In this document: in pieces, positions 1 through 11,943 of the stretch | How the letters are laid out: the number at the start of each line of letters is the position of its first letter | Numbering within the stretch: position 1 is the stretch's first letter | Assembly: GCF_048544455.1 (NCBI RefSeq) | Contig: NC_133534.1 | Coordinates: forward strand, 121,916,269 to 121,980,268 | Direction: 5' to 3' | Length of the DNA stretch: 64,000 nucleotides | Source of the DNA: Silene latifolia | Lineage: Eukaryota > Streptophyta > Magnoliopsida > Caryophyllales > Caryophyllaceae | Program-made: the position numbers and the translations under genes | The notes under the pieces: model-generated | What the model was told of the DNA's origin: nothing | The model's input: only the letters and a program-made list of their open reading frames with translations | Databases searched by the model: none

Positions 1-532
1 ATTTAGGATGAAATGTGTTTGGTTTTGTTTTAGAGGATGGAAGATGAAGATAGGAACAAAAATCAGAAAAAAGAAAGAAAAGGGGGAAGGGGGTGCCGTG
101 TAAGGGAGAAGGAAAGGAGGAAAGGAGGTGCGGGATTTTTAGTCGGGATTTTTACGAGTCGGTTTTGACTCGTTTCAATAATAATTAAATCCGTAAGTCA
201 AACGCAAAATCCGTCAAGACCAAAGTTTTTAAACACGAGATTACAAGAAAATTGAGTATTCATACGACCCATTTCCAATTTCGTTTACCCAACGTTCAAA
301 AGAATTGTCATTTTCCCCCCGATACGCCCTTATTTCGAAATAAAAAGTTTTACACGGTTTAAACTATTTTTAAACATTTCAAAACTATCAAAATAAATAC
401 TTTTCTTCAAAATATAATAAAATTATATTTCTTTGAATTATTTTTACTTTAAATACACTAATGTCAAATTTTACTTGATTAATTAATTATTTTCGAAATA
501 TATTAACGGTCCGAAATTTACGGGGCGTTACA
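1..532 (-). repeat. 3' LTR of Gypsy-1 (partial)
   Basis: Matches 5809-6340 over 532 bases with no length difference. By eye I found a single mismatch (near 376 versus 6184). It ends at 532 with the LTR terminus seen as GGGGCGTTACA on the plus strand. The rest of the LTR is left of the window. Confidence 0.95.
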
Positions 533-548
533 ATCACTCCTCCTTTTA
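533..548 (-). other. polypurine tract of Gypsy-1
   Basis: The minus strand reads AAAGGAGGAGTGAT directly before the LTR start TGTAACG. A TTCGAGGGCGAAACTT block lies just upstream, as in many plant gypsy 3' ends. Confidence 0.8.
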
Positions 549-3345
549 AAAAGTTTCGCCCTCGAAACTTAGAAGGAGAAATTATAGTTATAAGAAAATA
601 TAGGTATCTTTTCAATGAAACGGTGATACTCTTGTTGATCAGACAAGAACATCCATATTCATATCAAGATATAAAAATATTTCTACACTAATAAATGAGA
701 AAACCCATTATTGGGACGTCTCTAACAACGAGATTTAACATTCACTAATGTTAAAATCATTGAAAATCATAAAAGCATTTTCAAAATTTTAGTTTAAAGT
801 TCTATAATAAGAATAATATCTTTACTAATTATGATTAAATACGGCTTAGTACCGCGGAAAAGAAGTAAGAAAAAGGAATCATTACACAAAACGAGAAAGG
901 TTCACTCAATTTTCCAACCACAGAGTCATCTTACTAGATCCTCCAAACATCAACAGGGCAACAATCAGAGGCCACACTAATCCAAAGAGCCATCTGTACC
1001 ACTCATCGACAAGTCTATGCATAAGCTAATCCTTGAGACAATCCTATTCTCTACAATATTCCAATTCCAATAGAAAGATTCCTCAAAGGGTTCAATATAA
1101 GGTCCAAATTTACAATAACATTCCAAAACAACTTTCATAAGCCTAAGGTTAAGGCTTCCAACAAAGTTATATTCGTATCCAACTAGTGTCAACTATGGTT
1201 CCTCAAACATTCTACAAGGTTTTCATTTCAAAACAAGGTAGTAACATACCAATCCCAAAATAAAAAAAAATCAATAGGATCTCACGTTCCTTTATCCTTT
1301 TATTTATTAAGGATTGCCAAAAGCGGAACTACACTCAACTACAACACTGTCCCATCATCTCAAGTACTCAATGCGACCTCAAGGTCTATCAAACTATAGG
1401 TTTAACAAATTCTTCTCAATACTAAGTCTCTCTCAACTCAAAAACTCTCAAGAGCCAATTAATACCAAATCACATCACCAATCCATTCTAGTCATCTACA
1501 TCCCCAAGGAGTATTCTTTCAAATTTGATATCCTAAACTTACTTACTATCTAATTCTCAAGGAACAAGGTCATAATTGTAATAACACTATATCACCTTAG
1601 AGTTCCTAAAACCATTAATTGAAATTATGTTCCTTGACCTAACAATTGGTGTCAACCATACCATTACCTCAATAGTAATCAATATCGCTCACTAAGACCA
1701 ACTAATAATCCCACCTTTAACATATCTCACACGGTAACATATACATTATCAAACCCTCATCTCCAAAGTGATTATGAAAGCCCAACCCAAACTCGGCTAC
1801 TTAGTCAAACCTATATCCTCAAATCACATCTCACAAACTCTGTAAACATGGTCAACAGGGTACCAACTATACTAAGGAGGTAAGGAGTGATAACGGAATA
1901 GAGAAACAAGTAAAACATTTTCGAAGGGTGCATGCATCGACAAGTTAGGAAACTAAGGAGTCGACCGTAAAGATAACGGTTGACAAAAATAAGAGGTATT
2001 CGAGTTAAGAAGATATCTCGGGAAAGAAGAAGTTACGTAAAATTTAGCATAAAAACAGGGTTCAAAGATCGTTAAAGAGAAGGAAAGGAGAAAAAAAAGA
2101 CATAATGGAAGGGTTATCGCTTACCAAACACTCATCAAAGCTTATGATCGATATGATAAGGTTACATCACTAAGGTGCTCAACAAAGCCCCAAAAGTCTA
2201 CCAAATTATAAGACTAACAAGGATTCCACAATGGTAGATATTCCTCAACTCAATTGGTTCTAAGAGCCAAAATCAGTTCACCACACAAATTCATTTATTA
2301 CCACCCATGTCCCAAAATATCTCCTTTACAATTCTCGTCATTGAACTTCACTTACTATGTCATCCCCAAGTACCATAGCTTGTCTACTCTATCATCTCAC
2401 CACTTAATACTTCTAGTCTCCGATACCATAAATTGGAATCACATCCTTGAACTCATGAACTACATCGAACAATATTCCACCAAAATTCCCAAATCCAGAT
2501 ATGATTAATAAGGTCAACCATGTGTTCTCAAATTTCGAAAGGTCAACAAGGCTACTCTATACTAGATTTGGTCAACTCAAAAGGTTTAACAAACTAACTA
2601 ATTCCAAAGTACGATACCAAACCATTAAGCAACGTCAATATCCTATTGTATTCCTTTCAAGGCCTACAAGGATTAGGGCTAACTATCATTCCTTTAATTC
2701 TCCATAAGAAACATCGAGACTCTCAAATGAAGTAGCTCAGGTTCATTCCATCTTATGTGCTAAGGTAGTACCTCATACTCAATCACCTATATCAAACAAG
2801 CTCTCAATAGACATAAATCCAAAGGTGTTCCTAAACTCACTAGGCTTTCATATCATGCACAACTAACAAGTCTCACCAAAGGATCCCAAGTTATATTCTC
2901 CTATACCACTCAAACCTTAACCAATCAATTTCTCAACTCTTTCACACCCTCCAAAGTTACATTCTCTCAAAACCGGGTTCTCTTGAACAAGGGGACTATC
3001 CTGTGGAATACAAGGAAGGTGTCCACATGGACTTTATTATAAGAAGAAAACGAACCCAAGATGAATCGGGAGAAAGAATTGAAAGGTAGTTACCAAGGCG
3101 AGAGAAGAGGAATTTGAAAGACGAATAAACAACGAGATTTGAAAATTAAGGTAAGATTGCATTATCTACATCTATTGGAGAGCCATCTTACAAAAGAGAA
3201 AATCAATTAGTACCTAACAATTAGCAATCACAAACAGACTACCACATAAAATCCTAAATCTACCCATCCTACCCATCTCTCAAGTTTATTATTTAAAGGT
3301 CAAGTGATTTTAAGTGGGGTGCACAAACGTGCGTCGGGAGCAATA
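549..3345 (-). other. non-coding interior of Gypsy-1
   Basis: About 2.8 kb of AT-rich sequence between primer site and polypurine tract. The open frames on either strand are all under 90 codons and none resembles gag, protease, reverse transcriptase, RNase H or integrase. Stretches of purine-rich and CAA/CTC-rich sequence alternate. I see no promoter or RNA gene that I can defend. Confidence 0.75.
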
Positions 3346-3360
3346 GGCTCTGATACCAAC
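3346..3360 (-). other. primer binding site of Gypsy-1 (tRNA-iMet)
   Basis: The minus strand reads GTTGGTATCAGAGCC, containing the plant initiator tRNA-Met complement TGGTATCAGAGC, a few bases inside the end of the 5' LTR. Confidence 0.9.
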
Positions 3361-3362
3361 TT

Positions 3363-6340
3363 TGACACCCTTAAATCTAGCCTTAAATTAATTACGTAAA
3401 TTCTACAGAAAAACTGGTAGGATATGTTTGTAAATGGTTCAGCTAGTCAAAAACCTGCAATTTCAAAAAATTTTCTAACTAAACCATTCACAACCAATCC
3501 AACTCAAGAAGTCCAACATTCCCAATAGACGGGGGCCAACACCTGCAATTGCTAACAATCTAACTTACTTACACCGCTAAAGGTAAGAAAATTACATAAT
3601 GATACAACCCAAAATAGAAAAGGGAGACATATGTCCCTCCAAATTATTTACAAAACCAAAATTAAAAGGTTATATACATAACCAAAAGATAAAAGGTTTC
3701 TACAAAAGAAAGCCAAACTAGGTCCAAGGTTCCTTGCTCACTAGCTCGTCTGTGACCCCCAACAAAGCATCAACAACCTGTCAATCGCATTTTATACAAA
3801 CACGAAAGCCACAATTCAATGGGGAGTAACTTCGAGTCCTCCCAGCCACGAATCGTCAAAATTAATGTAACATGTAATGTAACATGTAAACAATTTGATA
3901 AACCATTTACTTATCATGTATTCTAACAAATGACCCCTAAACTGACCAAACTAAACTATCATGTGAATCATATAACAAGTAGTAATCCAAACTTTATCAA
4001 TCAGAACAAGCTTACATCTCACCTATTACGATTCATAAAATCACCATACAAGAAAGGGCAATATATCAAAGACAGGCATAAGTTCTTAGCACCGTCAATA
4101 GTCACTTTGTAACTCGAGTCTATACCACGAGGTAGGGAAGGTAATCGAACCGGTATCTTGGCTCAGCGGTTAATATTAATAAAACATGGCCAAGAGACAA
4201 CACAACCCTAGCCTAAAATCTGCGCAGACCTAGACATGCGGATACACACCACCGCACCCAAGACCCACAACTTTTTTTAAAACAAAGTGAAGTGAGTACC
4301 CTAAGGACACCACCGAAGGGTTGGCTAGTACTTAAGCCGACCCCATACTATCAAAATAAGTACCGAGGTCATGCCCCAACTTGGATATAAATCCACTAGT
4401 CGGGAACACAAAGGCTATCAAGCAGTGAACATATACTCGTCAAAGACTATAAAGACTTATCTATGATGAAGGCCGAAGTACTCACCTAGGACCTAGTCCC
4501 ACTAGTCCCGACTTGAATACTTTAGCCCACACCACACAAGACTCACCACACAAGTCAATTAAGACACCCACTTAACCATAAGAGGGCAAAAAGTCCAACT
4601 TACCAACATAAATTCTAATATTCTATCATGTGAAAGGCTATATAAATGTCTATTCAGCAGATAAACCAACAGAATCCTCAATACAAATTTCCAATTCTAA
4701 CAATATTAATCAAATTAAAGGCTTCAGGGAATGTAGGGCCGTTTCTACAATATAAAAAGCTACTTAAATTCAACTAACTACACATGTGAAATAAATATAT
4801 AATGAATGGCCTAAAACAAGAAAAAGGCCGACTATCTAATTCATTCAAAATTTCATCCAACCGAATTTTTACCGCAACCCTGACCTGCGACAGTACGGGT
4901 CAAATTGCGGTGACCAATCACTCAATTAATCGACATCGCATCGATCCAAAGGGACTAAGGCTCGGTTTTTCAGACAATCAACAAAACATTACAATTATCA
5001 CTATAAAATTCATTTTGAGCCTATAATTACAATTTCATTTTGTAAACTATCCTAACATGTGATAATTATCAATATAACATAATTTATCTACCATTAACAT
5101 AACTTTTAGTTACTAATATGATTCACTTCACAAGTTTAACCATGTGTACTTATTCTAATTACATCCTTAATGAACCTAAAATGACAGACAAAACATGGAA
5201 AACCGCGAAACAAGCAACGGGCCGACCCGGGCTAGCCGTGGGCCTGCCACGGGCCTGCCGGCCTGCTGCCCGTCACCCTATTCCTCTTTTTTTTTCCGTT
5301 TTTTCTTCACTTTAACTCGTTTTAACATCATCTAATCATTAATTAATCGTTCCATTACTAATATCCTAACTTAAACTAATCAGAAGGCATAAATTAAGCA
5401 TGCATGCAACCATATTTTAACATGTGAAAATTATTACTTAAACCAAAAATCACAAAACATCCAAAACAACAAAGATTGTGACGATCTTTCGTCGAGTAAC
5501 TCGAAATATGTTACCTTAAGCTAGAAAAAGAGCAATTAGCACCTCAAAACCCAAACCCTAACGACACCAGCCGCTATCCTCTACAATATACGAGTCCCCG
5601 AACTCGTCTTCCAATCCTTCACCTAAATAAACAATTAAAACACAATAATAAGCATATAAAACCGAAAATACCGAAATTTCATCTTAAAACAACTTAATGA
5701 AAACTGAAGTTAGAACATACTAAGTTGTAGATCTCGCGAGGGATTAGGAAAGGTAAATTTCGTGAAAATCCGATAAGAAACGAAGGAATTATGGCCAAAA
5801 CAGCTTGAATTTAGGATGAAATGTGTTTGGTTTTGTTTTAGAGGATGGAAGATGAAGATAGGAACAAAAATCAGAAAAAAGAAAGAAAAGGGGGAAGGGG
5901 GTGCCGTGTAAGGGAGAAGGAAAGGAGGAAAGGAGGTGCGGGATTTTTAGTCGGGATTTTTACGAGTCGGTTTTGACTCGTTTCAATAATAATTAAATCC
6001 GTAAGTCAAACGCAAAATCCGTCAAGACCAAAGTTTTTAAACACGAGATTACAAGAAAATTGAGTATTCATACGACCCATTTCCAATTTCGTTTACCCAA
6101 CGTTCAAAAGAATTGTCATTTTCCCCCCGATACGCCCTTATTTCGAAATAAAAAGTTTTACACGGTTTAAACTATTTTTAAACATTTCAAAACAATCAAA
6201 ATAAATACTTTTCTTCAAAATATAATAAAATTATATTTCTTTGAATTATTTTTACTTTAAATACACTAATGTCAAATTTTACTTGATTAATTAATTATTT
6301 TCGAAATATATTAACGGTCCGAAATTTACGGGGCGTTACA
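3363..6340 (-). repeat. 5' LTR of Gypsy-1 (about 2978 bp)
   Basis: Plus-strand ends are TGACACCC and GGGGCGTTACA, so the LTR has TG..CA termini. The left end is set by the adjacent primer site and the right end by identity with the 3' LTR and resumption of Copia-1 coding sequence at 6341. Its length is unusually large and consistent with Tekay-like long LTRs. It has no protein-coding content that I recognise. Confidence 0.9.
5215..5277. repeat. GC-rich hairpin cluster in Gypsy-1 LTR
   Basis: An isolated GC-rich patch in otherwise AT-rich LTR holds CCCGGG (5226-5231), an inverted repeat CCGTGG/CCACGG around 5236-5252, and GCCGGC (5257-5262). The spacing is about 16 bp, unlike the 20-bp arrays in the other families. 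Confidence 0.55.
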
Positions 6341-6341
6341 A

Positions 6342-8704
6342 TATGTCTACTTAATGAAGCATAAAAGTGAGTCCTTTGAGAAATTCAAGGAATACCAGAA
6401 GAGGGTTGAGAACCAACTGGGTAGAAAGGTTAAAGCACTCTGTTCAGATCGGGGTGGTGAATATCTTTCAAATGAGTTTGATCAACACCTTAAAGACTGT
6501 GGAATCGTTCTACAGTTAACTCCACCTGGAACACCTCAATTAAATGGTGTGTCCGAACAGAGAAATCGAACCTTACTTGATATGGTTCGATCCATGATGA
6601 GTCACACGGTAGTGCCTGATTCATTATGGGGTTTTGCTCTTTTGTCAGTTGCTCTTATACTTAACCGAAGTCCGACTAAATCTGTCGACAAGACTCCATA
6701 TGAAATGTGGAAGGGAACGGTCCCTAACTTGTCCTTTATTTGGGTTTGGGACTGCGAGGCTTATGTCAAGTGGAGACACGAGGATAAGCTCGGCCCGCGA
6801 TCGGTCACGACATACTTTATAGGTTATCCAAAAGGAACATTTGGTCATTACTTCTATTCGCCTATCGAACATCGAGTTTTTGTTGCGGCTAGTGCGACGT
6901 TCTTAGAGAAAGAATTTCTCGAGAACAAGACGAGTAATAGAACCTTCGAGCTGTCAGAGATTCCAGAACCAACAACGGAGGAACAGATGGAGGAAGTTGT
7001 TCCTCCAACTGATGATACGGTTAATATTCCTGAGGAACCTAGGAGGTCGGGTAGAGTCTCTCATCCTCCGGACAGATACATTGGTATGGTCGAGGAGAAT
7101 GATGTTTTACTCCTAGAGAGTAATGAACCCGCTACCTATAAAGGTGCTATGGCCTGTTCCAACTCAAAGCTATGGCTCGAAGCCATGCAATCCGAGATGG
7201 ACTCCATGTATGAGAATGACATATGGGATCTAGTTGATTTACCTAACAAGGTAAAACCTCTACAGTGCAAATGGCTTTACAAAATAAAGTGTTCTGTAGA
7301 CGCGCAACCAGATACCTATAAGGCACGACTAGTGGCAAAAGGTTTTACTCAAGTGCACGGATTGCATTATGATGAGATTTTTGCACCTGTAGTCATGCTA
7401 CGTTCCATTCGGATAATCTTAGCGATTGCCGCTTTTCATGATTATGAAATTTGGCAAATGGATGTGAAAACCGCCTTCTTAAACGGTTATTTGTAGGAAG
7501 AGTTGTACATGGTGCAACCCGAAGGTTTCAAAGATCCTGAACATCCTAAGAAAGTATGCAAGCTTAAGCGCTCCATTTATGGACTTAAGCAAGCTTCTCA
7601 GAGTTGGAATCATCGTTTCGACCAGGCGATAAAAGAGTATGGTTTCACTCGATCGGTCGAAGAACCATGCTTATATATCAAGTCGAGTGGGTGCAAGATT
7701 GTATTCTTGATATTGTATGACGATGACATACTCCTGATTGGGAATGACATTCCTCTCCTATCTTCGGTTAAAGAATGGTTGAAGAACCATTTCCATATAA
7801 AAGATCTGGGTGAGGCACAACGCATTTTGGGAATCCGTATCTACCGAGATAGATCACGACGGACGTTATCACTTAGTCAGGAGTCTTATTTGGATAAGAT
7901 TCTTGAGAAGTTCAGCATGACCAACTCCAAGAAGGGGAACCTTCCAATGACGCCGGGATGCGGTTGAGCAAGTCTCGCCATCCCACGACGCCCTGAAAGG
8001 ATTGAGCGCATGAGTCGTGTTCCTTATGCATCCGCAATAGGATCAATCATGTACGCCATGATATGCACACGTCCAGACGTGGCATATGCATTGAGTATGA
8101 CGAGTCGGTACCAAAAGAATCCGGTGAAACACACTTTGGATAATCTGTTAAAAATATCCTTAAGTACCTACGGAGGACTAAGGATAGGGTATTGACTTAT
8201 GGAGGCGATACTAAGCTATGCGCAATCGGTTACGCAGATGCTAGCTTCCAAACGGATCGAGATGATTCAAAATCTCAATCCGGGTTCGTCTTCACTCTTA
8301 ATGGTCTTTGCGGTCGGTGGAAGAGTTCCAAACAGAGTGTTGTAGCAGATTCTACTACTGAATCCAAGTACTATGCCGCTTCGGAAGCAGCTAAGGAAGC
8401 GATATGGATGCGTCAATTCTTACAAGGACTTACGATAGTTCCTAGTTCGAATGACCCGATCACCATCTATTGTGACAATAGAGGTGCCATCTTCCAGGCT
8501 AAGGAGCCTAAGTCTAGAAACAAATCTAGACATGTACATCGGAAAGCTCACCTGATCCGTGATTACGTGGAGCAAGAAGAGATAGTGATTGACAAGATTG
8601 CGACGGATGATAACATCACGGACCCTCTCACTAAACCGTTGAATTTTGATAAGCATGAAGGGCACGTTATTTCCATGGGAATTAAACGTGTTCCTAAGTT
8701 GTAG
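6342..8704 (+). pseudogene. Copia-1 pol remnant: integrase - reverse transcriptase - RNase H
   Basis: The frame enters inside the integrase core (YLMKHKSES, DRGGEY, then NGVSEQRNR with the last catalytic Glu). It continues through the integrase C-terminal region (KTPYEMW) into reverse transcriptase (MDVKTAFLNG, then YDDD at 7716-7727) and RNase H (ASEAAKEA, CDNRGAIFQAKEP, ITDPLTKP). Damage: a nonsense codon TAG at 7494-7496 where Copia-2 has Glu; a small frame disturbance ending in TGA near 7965; and a frameshift between about 8130 and 8190. The second residue of the polymerase box is Asp where copia normally has Val (Copia-2 has YVDD), though both catalytic aspartates remain. gag and protease are outside the window. 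This is a dead pol. Confidence 0.92.
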
Positions 8705-9284
8705 TAGTTGATTATGAATTTGATACATTATCTTTTTCATATACTATTTATAACTTCATCGTTTTATTATAATATTTTGTTTTTCATGTGGATTGTACTG
8801 ACAACTTTGAACGCCACAAAGTGAACTGAATTACATTATATTTTGTTTGGTCCGTAATTGCCTCCAAGAGCTGATAACTCTGGCTATTATATTGTGCAGT
8901 CGATTGATGGTGGGTTCAACGAACCATAAGTCAAACGGTTGACTGATCGTTCACAAATACGAGATTATAACGATACCTCGTAGGACAAATTTTTTGTGAC
9001 AACGTAATGGAGTCCTAAATGTTTAAAAACATTCGGTGCCAGGTCGTGGATAGGACATCCATTGTGTTCCTAGAGTCGATTCTTTTGACTATCGACTGTC
9101 TCTTGAGATTAAGGCAGTTTTTGGGTGACTTTGGTTTCTTTCTCACGATCTGCCGTAAGAATCGGAGGCTAAGTAGATTTTTTCTGGGTCATTTCATACT
9201 GTGCTTACATCTGCAGGATTCGAGTTGAGGAAAATATCCAACCCTTATCAGGTATAGTTATTTCTCAGGGCCACTCGAGGAGTT
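8705..9284 (+). other. Copia-1 3' untranslated region, first part
   Basis: Follows the pol stop and aligns with 21240-21815 of Copia-2 (shared blocks TTTTTCATGTGG, TCCTAAATGTTT, GTCGTGGATAGGAC). It holds no credible ORF. The last five bases, GAGTT (9280-9284), are the left target duplication of the solo LTR. Confidence 0.8.
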
Positions 9285-10191
9285 TGATAGGCTATCACAC
9301 ACCTATGCAAAAAATACCCTTTGGTACAACAAATGAATGTAGTATCTAAGGGGTCGAATCCCACAGAGAGCTCGGTGGTTATTATTTAGTTGTTATGAAA
9401 TGAGTTTTATCCTAGTAGAAAATGGTTGGTGGGATTGAGTTGATTTATAAATAATGATGTAAAAACTGTGAATAAAACAATATATGAGAATATGCAAAAA
9501 CAATATGATTAAAAGATTGTCTAGGGAAATTGGGTCACACATGCAAATTTATAAATGTATCATGTTAAACTCGGATTAGGTAACGTTAACTAATTGTTTA
9601 GGTCATTAGACACCCACCTCTCGGCATTAGTGTCCCAACCATAGAACAGGTCCTAGAGAAACTCTCGTCCATGACTAGGTCGTCCTACTACACATGCTTA
9701 GTCTAATTCAATTCCGTGCCTCTCGACTTATAGAATGAATGAACAAACTTAATCAATGAATAAGGCCTTTAAACATAGATTAAACGTGACGATGCAAACA
9801 TGTGATAGAAACAATTTATCAATTTAACTTAGCCTCATTTTAACATTTACAATTTACTTAGTCATGCATGGTTTCCTTTATTCCCTAGACAAAGGAAATT
9901 ACTCTAACATGTTGGAGTTGTAAACTAAACTAATGTTAATTAGAATGATAGATAACATAGTGCAAATAAGAAATAGAATTACCTTGAAGTAGGAAATGGA
10001 AATGAAGAACAAATGCAAATGGAAATAACTTGAAATGAAGCTTGAAAATAACTTGAACTTGATAGTAGAAATGTTGTAACAAACTAATATAAACTAAAAC
10101 TAAACTAAACTAAACTACCTACTAATATTTAGAGAGAATTTAGGAAGAAAAATATGTGTAAGAGGTGTCCAAGAAGTGTCGACCAAAGCTT

Positions 10192-10200
10192 CTATTTATA
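10192..10200 (-). promoter_or_regulatory. TATA box of the solo LTR
   Basis: The minus strand reads CCTATAAATAGAAG, a textbook plant TATA box. It lies about 42 bp downstream, on the minus strand, of the paired CCGATCGG palindromes. Orientation agrees with a minus-strand LTR. Confidence 0.7.
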
Positions 10201-10241
10201 GGAGTGAAGGGAGTAACGGAAATAAGCTACAGGGGGCTAAA

Positions 10242-10272
10242 CCCGATCGGGGCCACCCAACCCCGATCGGGG
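10242..10272. repeat. paired GC palindromes upstream of the TATA box
   Basis: CCCGATCGGGG at 10242-10252 and CCCCGATCGGGG at 10261-10272. Their GATC centres (10245 and 10265) are 20 bp apart, i.e. two helical turns. See the findings on phased palindromes. Confidence 0.8.
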
Positions 10273-10743
10273 TCATGTATTTCTCAAATTTCTCTTAATT
10301 TCGTCTTAACTTTGCACTTAATGTTGATGCGGAATCCGATGCTTATGTCTTAATGCGTTCGTCTAAGGTATCTTAAGCATCCTTTGGCATCCAATGCAAA
10401 CTCTTATCATGGGCTTTCATTTGGATTTCATTTCTTTACATATCCACCAACTAAGATTGGTTTCCTCTTGCTCGGGTTTTCCAATTTCTTCCCAAAATGC
10501 CCCTATGCTTCTCGAAACTCCTTTGCATGATCAAGACTTGCTCTCATTAGCCTCGTGAACTCTTTTACTTGCTACTTTGACGGGAAAAAGCTACTAAAAG
10601 CTTAATTTCCTACAAAACACAATAGAAAACAAGCAAGCACAACTAGAACACGGAATTAGCTCACAAACACTAACATTAGTGCAAATGACATGTAAAATAG
10701 AGCTAAAATAAGGGGTTAAAATGTATATAAAATGGACCTATCA

Positions 10744-10955
10744 GAGTTGTAACTGAAATGCATGGCCATGCTCGAATGATGATTCGTTTATCAGTTAAGT
10801 TACTCTCTAGTCGGGGAAACCACTCTTGATACTGATCGCTTGTAAAATACGACCTTTTTGAATACGGATTTGAAATTGTTTTACATTGAGTGGGAGAAAT
10901 TTTAGGATATGAGAATCGGTTATCGCACATACGCTTGTGAGGACAAGTGGGAGTT
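10744..10955 (+). other. Copia-1 3' untranslated region, second part, with polypurine tract
   Basis: Resumes homology with Copia-2 (from GAAATGCATGGCCATGCTCG) after the solo LTR. It ends with the polypurine tract AAGTGGGAGTT at about 10944-10955, directly before the LTR start TGTTGGAG. Confidence 0.85.
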
Positions 10956-11943
10956 TGTTGGAGCTAGTGTCCTCCACAAATTAGTGTGATAACATTTTTA
11001 AATCTCTTACAGGTTCACAAGGGTATACTTCGTATTTTAATCAGATCAGTTGATTAATGATTACCTAATAACGGTTGGCTTGCTAGAAAGTTTGACGTTA
11101 TTATCATACAGATGGCGGTGATCAGCTGGTCCCTAAAGGTCACACCTATAGGATGTGTTTGAGAGATGTGGTTATAGGAATATAATCACATTGATGCCTT
11201 ATATGACTAAACAGTTAGTCAATGTGTTGATGAGACAATTATTTAATGAAGATTAAATAATATTAGTTGAGACGAATTAACTGTCAATTCGTAAATTGAA
11301 TATAATAAGTTATATTTAATTAAATGTATATAATGTTAGCTTGGACGAATTAATATGTTAATTCGTAATTAAATGTAATCGGTTATATTTAATATCAACA
11401 AGATGAATGTGTCATAGTGGTAATAGTGAGGGTACTCAAACCAAGAGGTTATGGGTTCGATCCTCACTAGATGACAATTTATATATAACACATTTTATAC
11501 ATTTTTGGAATAACCGAAAATAAGGAAATTATACTATCTTATTTTCGGATATGGGCCGGAAATTAAAAAAAGAAAAATCTACCCTAATTGCTCAACCTAC
11601 ACGGTTTATAGGTAGAGTATGAGTAGCTTTTTCTAACCTAATTTTTCCTATCCCATTCTTGCCTCCATCTCATCAGAAGAAAAACACAAAAACCTAAAAA
11701 TTAATTAGTTAATTTTTGGATCGATTCTAGCATAATCAAAGGGCATTTCTCATATCGTCTTGGGTGCAACTGATAGGCTAATATCAACTTTGATATTGTT
11801 CTTAGGCCGTTTTTGCTAGGACCGAAGGTTATTTCTTAATCCTTTACAATTTTGTTTATGCAATTTATTTATGACTAGTTTCATCATGTTATAATTCGTT
11901 ATAGTCCTAAAATTTAAAGGGATGCATACAGATAAATCCCACA
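10956..11943 (+). repeat. 3' LTR of Copia-1 (988 bp)
   Basis: Begins TGTTGGAGCTAGTGTCC after the polypurine tract and ends ATCCCACA. From about 11067 it shares a strongly conserved block with the Copia-2 and Copia-4 LTRs (TAACGGTTGGC..GTTTGACGTTA..GGCGGTG), while the first 110 bases differ from Copia-2. Confidence 0.92.
11047..11128 (+). promoter_or_regulatory. conserved nested stem in Copia-1 LTR
   Basis: Inner arms AATAACG (11067-11073) and CGTTATT (11096-11102). Outer arms CAGTTGAT (11047-11054) and ATCAGCTG (11121-11128), with one G-T pair. The same structure is in Copia-2 and Copia-4. Function unknown. Confidence 0.6.

Larger units (their letters stand above)
1..6340 (-). mobile_element. 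Gypsy-1: non-coding long-LTR Ty3/gypsy derivative (LARD-like), 3' end cut by window
   Basis: Read on the minus strand, this element has a 5' LTR (3363-6340), an initiator tRNA-Met primer site, a 2.8 kb interior without recognisable gag or pol, a polypurine tract and a 3' LTR whose last part lies left of the window. LTRs begin TGTAACGCCCC and end GGGTGTCA. It sits in the integrase region of Copia-1; the right flank is ATATG, and the matching left duplication would be outside the window. Long LTRs beginning TGTAAC and a TTCGAGGGCGAAACTT block before the polypurine tract are typical of plant chromovirus-type (Tekay-like) gypsy elements. It must rely on proteins made elsewhere. Confidence 0.9.
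9285..10743 (-). mobile_element. solo LTR of an Athila-like gypsy element
   Basis: A 1459-bp unit with ends TGATAGG..CCTATCA, flanked on both sides by GAGTT (9280-9284 and 10744-10748). No interior, primer site or second LTR is present, so it is an LTR-LTR recombination product. The layout resembles Athila LTRs (a GGTCGAATCCCACAG block near one end, and a minus-strand TATA box). Copia-2 lacks the insert at the matching place, confirming the boundaries. Confidence 0.9.
6341..11943 (+). mobile_element. Copia-1: Ty1/copia retrotransposon, 3' half, interrupted
   Basis: Visible parts are integrase to RNase H (6342-8704), the 3' untranslated region and the 3' LTR. The 5' part lies left of the window beyond Gypsy-1. 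A solo LTR (9285-10743) splits the 3' untranslated region. The LTR and protein are close relatives of Copia-2. It is inserted in the Athila plant-specific ORF; the right flank is GTTAC and the left copy would be outside the window. Confidence 0.92.

Noticed and set aside
977..2707. Short ORFs in the Gypsy-1 interior as remnants of gag
   Set aside because: None shows a capsid, zinc-knuckle or pol motif, and directions are mixed.
9285..10743. Non-autonomous DNA transposon (ends TGATAGG/CCTATCA look like terminal inverted repeats)
   Set aside because: The 7-bp ends, 5-bp GAGTT duplication, internal TATA box and similarity of layout to Athila LTRs fit a solo LTR better.
11403..11475. Possible tRNA: GGTTATGGGTTCGATCCTCACTAGATG resembles a T-arm
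   Set aside because: GGTTCGATCC is T-loop-like and the segment lies in the Copia-1 LTR, but I could not build a full cloverleaf with a matching acceptor stem and anticodon arm; it may be a tRNA-derived fragment and needs tRNAscan-SE.
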